Assembly (NCBI GenBank): GCA_019671135.1
Contig: JAHRHY010000003.1
Location: 1,674,001-1,738,000, forward strand
Reading direction: 5' to 3'
Length of the DNA: 64,000 nt
Origin: Linnemannia hyalina
Lineage: Eukaryota > Mortierellomycota > Mortierellomycetes > Mortierellales > Mortierellaceae
Below the pieces are notes generated by a model. It searched no databases, had not been told where the DNA came from, and saw only the letters and a list, made by a program, of their open reading frames with translations. The position numbers and the translations under genes are program-made. Positions 57,182 to 64,000 of the stretch are shown here, one piece after another (the stretch's first letter is position 1; every line of letters begins with the position of its first letter).

Positions 57182-59695
57182 TCAAAGACCCGACGTGCTC
57201 TTTGTGACCAACCGGGTTCGGAGGGCTCGTTCATCGTGCAAGATCTTGTTGCCGTGTCCATCGTCCCGGGTCACCTTGAAGTATTTGACACCATCGTTTG
57301 TTCCAAAGACAGTGCACCATTCAGGCAAGACCTTGGCCATCATCTCTAAACTCTCCCTGCCCTCGATTTCAGAGATGGGCTGTCGTGAACTCTTGACCAC
57401 CTGTTCCGTCAGGGCCTTGAGCGAGAGCACATCCACACGCTTGAACCGGATCAAGTCAAACACAGCAGGCAGTCGAGATGCAATCAACGCCTGTCGTTTC
57501 TCCTCTGGGGTCGCCATTCCTCGTCCTTGGTCCTTCTTTTCCAGTTGCTTTTGCCGAATCTAATTCATAAAACAGGGCGATATTAATCCAGTCAGACACG
57601 ATTGCACCCCCGTTGTTCAACTCTGCTCATCCCACAACATTCACACACATATGTTCTGATACATACCCGCTCCTTGAGTTGCTCCAAAGCCGTAAGAGCC
57701 TTGGTGACGGGGGCCTCAGGTGGAAAGTCGGCTGCCGTGACAGGTTGTAGCTTCTCCCGCGATGTCGATGGGCCGTCCTCCGGATTAATCGTAACCGTCT
57801 TTGCCGGTACCCTTACGATCTCCCTCCGTACCCCGAGGTTTCTCAGGTTCAGCTTGGATGAATCCACGACAGTAGGTTTTAAAAGCGGAATGTCGGTTTC
57901 TTCAACAGGCGCCACGGTTTCCAGGTCAAAATCAGGGTGCCATTCGTATGGATATGTGTCGGTCCGATGAGGCGTTGTAGATGAAAGGAATGTCTAAATG
58001 GTGAGGAGTGAAGACAGTGAAGACAGTGAAGGGAAAGAAAAGAAGCATTTTGAAAGTAAATAAAGCGGACAGTGTGTCTGCCGACAAGGTGATGGCAATA
58101 ATAATAATAATAACGAGCTGTATTGTACCTGATGGTGTGATATGATGCGGTCGTAGAGACGCCCCACAAACAGTTTCCGCCTCTTTTCATTCTCTGGGAT
58201 AAAGTTGCCTTCAGACTCGTCCTTCAGCGTCGGCATGTCGATCAAGATGGAGCGGGTCTTGGCACCCTCGAATAAACAAGGTGCCTCCGTTAGCTTGTAT
58301 CCTTCAGGCAAAATCGTCTTTAGTTGCGCAAGGTGCTTGATCTCAAAATTCCTATAGTCATCAGGAAATGATCAACTGGGTAAATATTCCGTGACATTGC
58401 TACAAGGCTGAACAATGTCCATCCTGCATTTCGCAGAGGCTGGAGCATCTTACCGGCCGGACTGGAGTTCGACATGCTTCCTGAGTTTGTGATAGAAACA
58501 GAGCTGGCCCTGCCGCTTTGTGAACTCTAGAACTTGTTCCAGGCCCTTGAAGAGTTCAAACATGGCGTTCATATGACTTGGGAGAGGCAAAACGGTTTCG
58601 GGCATGTTCGACTCCTGGATAACGATTTTACGAGGACTCTTGGATGGTATATTGACTGGCTGGTGTGCTTTGTCGGTCGAGTCGTGGTTGCTGGTGTCAT
58701 CCGTATGAGACTTCCTGTGAATTGGGCGCGTGGTCGATTTGACTACTGTTCGGGCCAATGGATGAATGTTGTCCTCGTCTTCCTCTTCTTCCACATGGAC
58801 CGTGTCCTTTGCAACTGGCTCCACAGCCCCCTTGCGAACAGCCGGCCTGCGCGGGGATCCTTCCTGGATAGGCACGACGCTGTCCTCTCCAGCATCATCT
58901 GACTTTTGCTCTGCTTGCTGCTCAACTGAGGTCTCGACGGTAACTACTTCGCACTTCTCCAGTACTATTTGAACATGGCCCGTCTGCACCTGAGGGTCAC
59001 GGTTGATGAGTGTGTCATCGTCGTCCTGGGTCTCGAACTCTCCGTCCTGCTCGTCCTGCTCGTCCTGTTTGTCCTGTTCGTCCTGTTCGTCCTGTTCGTC
59101 CTGGTGTACCTTGCTTGCAGTTTTGTCAATGTCATCAATAGTGGTAATGGATTCCGTGAGAATGGTGCTACTAGATGTGGTGCTTGTTGTTCGTGTAGCT
59201 GCCGTTGTTGTAGATGTGGTTGTCGTCTTTTTTGCAGAAGCTTGCATCATGGAACGAAGGCTTCTCTGCGTAGTGCCATCCTTGATGACTTCTTCTGTCC
59301 GTTTGGTGGTTGATCGAGAACTCCTCGTAGATGCCGCAGGTGGTGTGTTCTTGGTGCGCTTCTCCTCCTCCTTTCCCTTCCTGTACTCCATCTATGCGAT
59401 TAAGAAGGTGCGGACAAAAATATTAGCCTCGGCACACAACATTGCGTGTCACAGAACAAAGATGCGATCCCCACGACAAACAGGCGGAAATATTTACCAG
59501 TTTCTCTTCCATGGTCTGAGTGAGTGCGCCTGCCTTCTCCAACAGTCGTTCTGTTGATAAGGGTTGTTCAGTTTTGCCATCGTCAGTAGTACCAGTAGGA
59601 TTGACGACGCGTTTCTACAACAATAACAAATAGCCAATATTGACCTGGGTTAGTTCCTTGGTTGGGGGAAGTAGTGTTCGTTCCATTGCTGCCAT
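57182..59695 (-). CDS. CDT1: DNA replication licensing factor Cdt1
   Basis: Six exons (59695-59645, 59614-59498, 59391-58454, 58351-58129, 57993-57667, 57559-57182) give 677 aa. A basic, Ser/Thr-rich N-terminus with an acidic DEQ repeat leads to the central winged-helix region, LPSHMNAMFELFKGLEQVLE, FTKRQGQLCFYHKLRKHVEL, joined across intron 3 to NFEIKHLAQLKTILPEGYKL. This is the geminin/MCM-loading block of Cdt1. The C-terminal winged helix is LPAVFDLIRFKRVDVLSLKA, SLEMMAKVLPEWCTVF. Cdt1 loads the MCM2-7 helicase at origins in G1. The start is the least certain part: I chose MAAMERTLLPPTKELTQ because it is in phase with exon 2, and candidate exons further upstream are out of phase. No geminin gene is present in the window. 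Confidence 0.88.
59044..59106. repeat. 9-bp minisatellite coding for DEQ/DKQ repeats in CDT1
   Basis: Seven units of GTCCTG[CT]T[CT] type on the plus strand encode tandem Asp-Glu-Gln triplets on the CDT1 strand (one unit reads Asp-Lys-Gln). The repeat lies in the disordered N-terminal region, so copy-number change should be tolerated. Confidence 0.85.
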
Positions 59696-60301
59696 ACGCC
59701 TGGAAGTTAGCTAAAGTGTGATGTCTTATGAATGCGTTACCCCGTTCAACGTTCTGCGGGTTCCGGGCTTTTGATGTACAAGGCCCAGTCGAGTTTGGTT
59801 GCCGCCGGCCATTGGAGGTGTAATTGTGCTGAAAGACGAGTGTCGAGGGAGTTGTGCGAAGGTGAAAGGCGATTGTATGCACGAAAGTAAGTGAAAAAGA
59901 GCAGGTCAGAAATGGGGGTGTTACACGTGCGATGGAAAATTCTACCAAGACAGTTTTTTTACCTCTTGAACTGGTTGCAGCTCTGAACTACTTCTTGACC
60001 AGAGACCACTCACACCAATGCCATCCCCATTCTTCAACTTCAACTAACACTCACACACTACAGACGGCACACCCACCACACCTTCCCTCAATGCAGGACG
60101 AAAACGCCATCGAGGCAACTCACAGCCCACGATTGTTCAAAACAACCAACCCCGTCAAAAACAAATCCGAAGTAAACAGAGCTTCCCTGTTATTGTCTGC
60201 CAATGCACAAACACACCCTCTCCATTCGAACGACCCGACACTCAGCAACTAACTCACCAACTCGCGCTACAACTTTAACACTATAGAATGCTGCTGAAGG
60301 A
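59696..60301. promoter_or_regulatory. Shared divergent promoter of CDT1 and a coiled-coil gene
   Basis: About 600 bp separates the two start codons, which face away from each other. A CACGTG E-box-like palindrome lies at about 59924. A short ATG frame at 59932-60252 is low in complexity and is not supported as a gene. Co-regulation of the two genes is an inference from spacing only. Confidence 0.35.
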
Positions 60302-62013
60302 ATGCCGCCACAAAAGACGCAGAAGCTGAGCCATATCGTAAGTCTGAGAACAACTTGTGAACTCCTGTGTTGTTCGTTGTGAAGTGAACCAAGACTGATC
60401 TTTCAATTGTTGTTGCCTTTTATTATACTTAGCCCTCAACCCAGCTTCTGGAATCGACACCGCTGAACGCCATTACCAACATCCCACGAGCACATGTAAT
60501 GAAAGTCGTCATATCATTCACAACGACAGTGTTTGTGCTAGCCATCAATATTATTTGCTAAATATTATCTTAATATGCCGATGTTTTCGGTTATCGCATA
60601 TAGAGTCGAACCCATCCTCCAGTCGGATCCGGAAAGGCGAAAATGGCGCAGGAGGTAATGCTTAATGCATATTGTTAATGCAAGATATTGCTCCGCCTTG
60701 CACCATGGCATGAATTCTCATCACGATGTTTTATTGTTGTCATCCTTAGAAGCGACAGGTTGCCAAGACACAAGCGACACCAGGAACAGACAACACCAAC
60801 CAACCAATTCAGAGTCGCCTCACGTTCGCAACAAAGACCAAGTCGCCCACACAGCCATTGGAAGAGGCGAACAAGGAGGATCAGGAGACACTGAACACTC
60901 TGGATGCAACATTGAACGACCTTCAGCAATCAGTGGCAAAATTACAGTATGATGCTAAGGAAGCAGAAATACAGCTCCAAAGCACCCGCCTGACATTCCA
61001 GAAAGAGGAGGAGCTCAGCAAAAGGCGAATCAAGGAGCACGAGGATGAGATTGAGGAACTCTTGGAACAAATCGGTGATCAGCAAGTTGAAATTGAGAGC
61101 TACGAAGACCGCGTTTTTCAGCTGAGCGTAGAGATCGAGAACAAGGCCGCAGAGATTCTTGAGCTCCAAGCGCATGCCGACGCGTATGAGGACGAAGTCT
61201 CCAAGGAGTTGATGCAGAATAACCTGGAAGATGAGGTTGTCGAGGTGATGAGGTTGAAGGATCTTGTCGCTGTGGGAACACCACAGCTTCAAGTCTACAT
61301 CGAAGCCATCACTGAACTGACAACAAGCTCGAACGCCTTAACTGCCAAGGCCCTGGAGGCTCAATTGGCACAGCAGGACATCGACATCGAGAATCTGGAG
61401 AGCTCTTTGGGTGTCGAGGGCATGGATCTGGAGGCCGCTCTCGGACTTTCGATCGAAGAAGAGTTTATCGCGTTGAGGAACCGGTTCAACTTGACCAAGG
61501 GCAGCGACATTGAAAAGGAGGTAAATATAAATGGTTTCTACAACGGACAAAGACTCCTTTTTTTTCGCTGACGATGGCATCAATTGAGTAAACGTTCTAA
61601 CCAATTCCTCATCGATACGAACGTAGGTTGTGAAGTACCAGTATCAGCTCAAGGCAAAGTACGATCGACAGTACACGTCCATGAGCTTCGAGCATAATGC
61701 CAAAATGGAAGATATCACCCAGAAGACACAGTAAGTACCGCTTTTTTCTGCCCGCCGCTATTCACAAGCCGTCGAGAGACTGGAATGTTCGTTCACATTC
61801 TCACCACTTTTCCATAACGCGTCATTCTATTATAGATCACACGAGGCACGCCTGTCAAAGCTTGAGACAAACATTATCCATGCCAAAGAGAGCATTGCCC
61901 GGTCGGGTGAGGATTTCAGGGAAGCTGAGTCGGAGCGTGAGGAGGTTCGGTCAAAGGCAGCCATTCTTCAACAGGAGATCGAGAGCATTCGGCGGCAGTT
62001 GGCGCGCTTGTAG
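60302..62013 (+). CDS. Coiled-coil protein of unknown function, 400 aa
   Basis: Six exons (60302-60337, 60433-60495, 60604-60654, 60750-61520, 61627-61730, 61836-62013) join in phase. The first three exons are tiny (12, 21 and 17 codons) and encode a basic, proline-containing leader (MPPQKTQKLSHI, then PSTQLLESTPLNAITNIPRAH). From about residue 85 the protein is almost continuous coiled coil with heptad patterning, broken near residues 215-260 by a short predicted helical hairpin (EVVEVMRLKDLVAVG). No globular domain is recognised. Divergent transcription with CDT1 suggests, but does not prove, a cell-cycle or chromosome role. Kinetochore, spindle or SMC-associated coiled coils are possible. 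The small first exons are supported by clean GT/AG sites and phase 0 at each join. Confidence 0.68.
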
Positions 62014-63049
62014 AATACGTTCTTTGTTCTGCGCTCTATCGCTCCGTTTGGGTCCAATCCATTGTTTTAGTATTATAACTCTTCTCCTTCTCTTTGTTTT
62101 CTTTTCGCACTTTGCTCAACACCACCTGCCTGCATACCATCCCCCTTGTACATAACCTCACCGACATACTCTTTCCCTGGCTACAAATCAATACAAAAAA
62201 GACATGCTCCAGCAAATGATGAAGTCACGTGGGTGGTTGATTTTTTAGTTTTTAATCTATGAGTGGGTGCGAGCGGAGAGTTCCCTCTTTCACTTCAATA
62301 TGGTACAGCGAGACCCGTGTTGGATCGAGTGACGGAAATCTATACCTAGAAGAACCCAACCATCCAACCATCCGACCTTACCATCGACCCATCGATTCAT
62401 CCAACAACGCAACCGTCAATTCAATTGGGCACCATCATCTACCTATCCTTTTTTTTGATATTATCGGCATTCTCAAAATGTGGCTCTCGAGCAGGAGGAG
62501 ACCATCTTGCCCTTGAGGAGGGCTGATTCAACGATTCCATTACACTCCGAAGGACTCGATGGGAGGGGCGAACAGGAAGTTCTCTGGGAGGGAAGCTGTT
62601 ACACTGATCAGGATGGCGGGACTATCGATGGCAGTACACCCCAGAGGAATCTATCATCAGATAGCACCCCGCTGGACCAAACTTCCTTTGCAGCGATGAT
62701 CTGTTTCGCCGTGGACGTTGTGCTTGAGCCAGGGCCATTCGATTCCTCTCCGTTGCAATTCCAATACTAGCGAGCGCACACAACGACCACGAAGGAACAG
62801 AGGATGCTCAGAGGGAGCTTTTGCGTCTAGTTTGGGCGTTCCTGCCGACAACCATCAACTTTGTCTGTAGGGAGCAACTACCCCAGTCAACAGGATCCGC
62901 ACCCACTCAGACACACACAGTACACACCATCACACTTCACCAACCTGTCGCTGAAACAAACATACACAACACCAAAACGCCACTTTTCTATCGTATCCAA
63001 TATGCTCACGAACCTCTCTTTATTTTATTCTGTGTCAACCTGTCAACAG
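62014..63049. other. Intergenic region and unresolved 5' part of eS26
   Basis: The region holds the 3' flank of the coiled-coil gene and the promoter/leader of the ribosomal protein gene. Candidate first codons of eS26 are discussed with that gene. A 96-codon frame at 62480-62770 has no recognisable features. Confidence 0.4.
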
Positions 63050-63927
63050 ACCGTCAAGAGAAGAAACCACGGACGCAACAAGAACGGTCGCGGCCACGTC
63101 AAGCCCGTCCGCTGCTCCAACTGCTCTCGCTGCGTCCCCAAGGACAAGGCCATCAAGCGTTACACCGTTCGTCCTATGGTCGAGTTGGCTGCCGTCCGTG
63201 ATATCACTGAGGCTCTTGTCTACAAGGGTAAGCAGCAACCTTCGCTTCAATGCCTTTTGTATTTCTGGGAGTGAGAAACGTACTGCTTGATAGCACATGT
63301 GCAAGGACAGTATATGCAGGACAATGTTAGCAACCATGGACAGCGGGAGAGCAACAATTTCAGTTGGACTCTACGATCGACGGGACCCGGATTTACAATG
63401 GAGATGTAGTCTGCGTTCAGCATCACCACTTACTGAAGGATTCTCAAGGAGGGGTTCGGGAATTAAGGAACGACACCTTCGGATACAATTTGATGCTGCC
63501 GCTGTTGGGGTCTTCGCCCTGTTAGCTTGAACAAGAGCAACTTCGACCTCTACAGAAACCTGGGAAGAATAATATACTAATATCTCCCTTCTTAAAATAT
63601 CAATATCCATCTCAACAGAGTACACCTTGCCCAAGTTCTACATCAAGATTCACTACTGCATCTCCTGCGCTGTTCACGCTCACATTGTCCGTGTCCGCTC
63701 CCACGTTGGTCGCCGCAGCCGTGCTCCCCCACCACGCTTCCGTTTCAAGGTACCGATTTTTTTTTGTTCTTCCATTGCGATCCCAATGACGATTACGACG
63801 AGCTACAGCTTACTAACTCCTTTCTCCTTCTACCCTTTCTTTTCTCTTCCCCCACAAACTCGTCGTTGATTCAAAATAACAGGATGGCAAGAAGGTTGCC
63901 CCCGCTCAGGTCGCCAAGCCTCTGTAA
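63050..63927 (+). CDS. RPS26: 40S ribosomal protein eS26 (start unresolved)
   Basis: Exons 63050-63227, 63619-63749 and 63883-63927 encode 117 aa that align with eS26 from its second residue: [20 protein letters not shown], the zinc-binding pair [28 protein letters not shown], then [17 protein letters not shown] with the second Cys pair and APPPRFRFK. The initiator Met is missing from the first listed exon, which begins exactly after a CAG acceptor. It must come from a separate upstream exon (one ATG directly followed by GT lies at 62300-62302) or from an in-frame ATG at 63002 that would add a 16-residue extension. The C-terminal [14 protein letters not shown] is on its own short exon. It is part of the 40S subunit near the mRNA exit channel. 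Confidence 0.9.
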
Positions 63928-64000
63928 ATCACCCTTCTGACCCTTATCTTTGAGTATCGTCTCAGTCTTTTGAGCGAGCAAGATTCTTAACAAAAAGGAA

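Noticed and set aside
59758..59819. Possible extra first exon of CDT1 (starting MAGGNQTRLG)
   Set aside because: Its donor (GGG|GTAACG) is phase 0, but the only acceptors feeding the next exon at a plausible distance require another phase. The reading begins cleanly at the ATG at 59695 instead.
62480..62770. 96-codon frame between the coiled-coil gene and eS26
   Set aside because: No domain or repeat; it lies in the eS26 leader region and has no homology I recognise.
1..64000. tRNA, rRNA, CRISPR, retroelement or DNA transposon
   Set aside because: I scanned for T-loop-like boxes, long terminal repeats, reverse-transcriptase or transposase motifs and regularly spaced repeats and saw none that hold up. 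A covariance or repeat-library search would be needed to exclude degraded copies.

Overview
The window reads as nuclear DNA of a filamentous fungus from an early-diverging lineage. Genes have GT-AG introns of mostly 50-400 nt, intergenic leaders are rich in pyrimidine tracts, (CAA)n and (CT)n, and proteins carry Ser/Thr/Gln homopolymer runs. The gene set is typically fungal: a Kar9-type protein with a GAS2-related (GAR) domain, an HDEL-tailed glucosidase II beta, Cdt1 and Mcm10. Mucoromycota, perhaps Mortierellales, is my best guess from overall style; this is inference, not a measured result. No prokaryotic operon, complete transposon, CRISPR array, tRNA or rRNA gene was recognised.

Layout. 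0-10 kb: the last codons of a gene entering from the left, an orphan membrane protein, an SLC35/TPT-family transporter (minus), a small predicted N-myristoylated protein that resembles SVIP, and a mitochondrial TPR protein. 10-17 kb: an SCYL3/PACE-1-like pseudokinase (minus) and an orphan multi-exon gene whose first exon has been partly duplicated. 17-25 kb: a VOC/glyoxalase-fold protein, a PC-esterase-like type II membrane protein (minus), a TMEM41-like VTT protein (minus), and an NmrA-like NAD(P)-binding protein fused behind a long disordered region (minus). 25-29 kb is gene-poor. 29-33 kb: glucosidase II beta subunit and a secreted two-repeat protein (minus). 33-35.5 kb is gene-poor. 35.5-45 kb: a DUF4436 membrane protein, xylulokinase, and a Kar9/GAR protein (all minus). 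47-62 kb: MCM10 (minus), type III glutamine synthetase (plus), CDT1 (minus), and a coiled-coil protein (plus) divergent from CDT1. The right end holds ribosomal protein eS26.

Functional themes. Two DNA replication factors, Mcm10 (origin firing and elongation) and Cdt1 (licensing), lie within about 10 kb, separated by one very strongly codon-biased type III glutamine synthetase gene. CDT1 shares a roughly 600-bp divergent promoter with a coiled-coil protein of unknown role. A second theme is the secretory pathway: glucosidase II beta acts in ER glycoprotein quality control, the VTT and SLC35 proteins are multi-pass endomembrane proteins, and the PC-esterase-like protein is probably Golgi-facing.

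Exon borders were set by hand from GT/AG sites, reading-phase continuity and family alignment from memory. They agree in phase for every multi-exon model except the eS26 first exon, which I could not resolve. Several start codons remain choices between in-frame ATGs. No database search was possible, so family names rest on recognised motifs.
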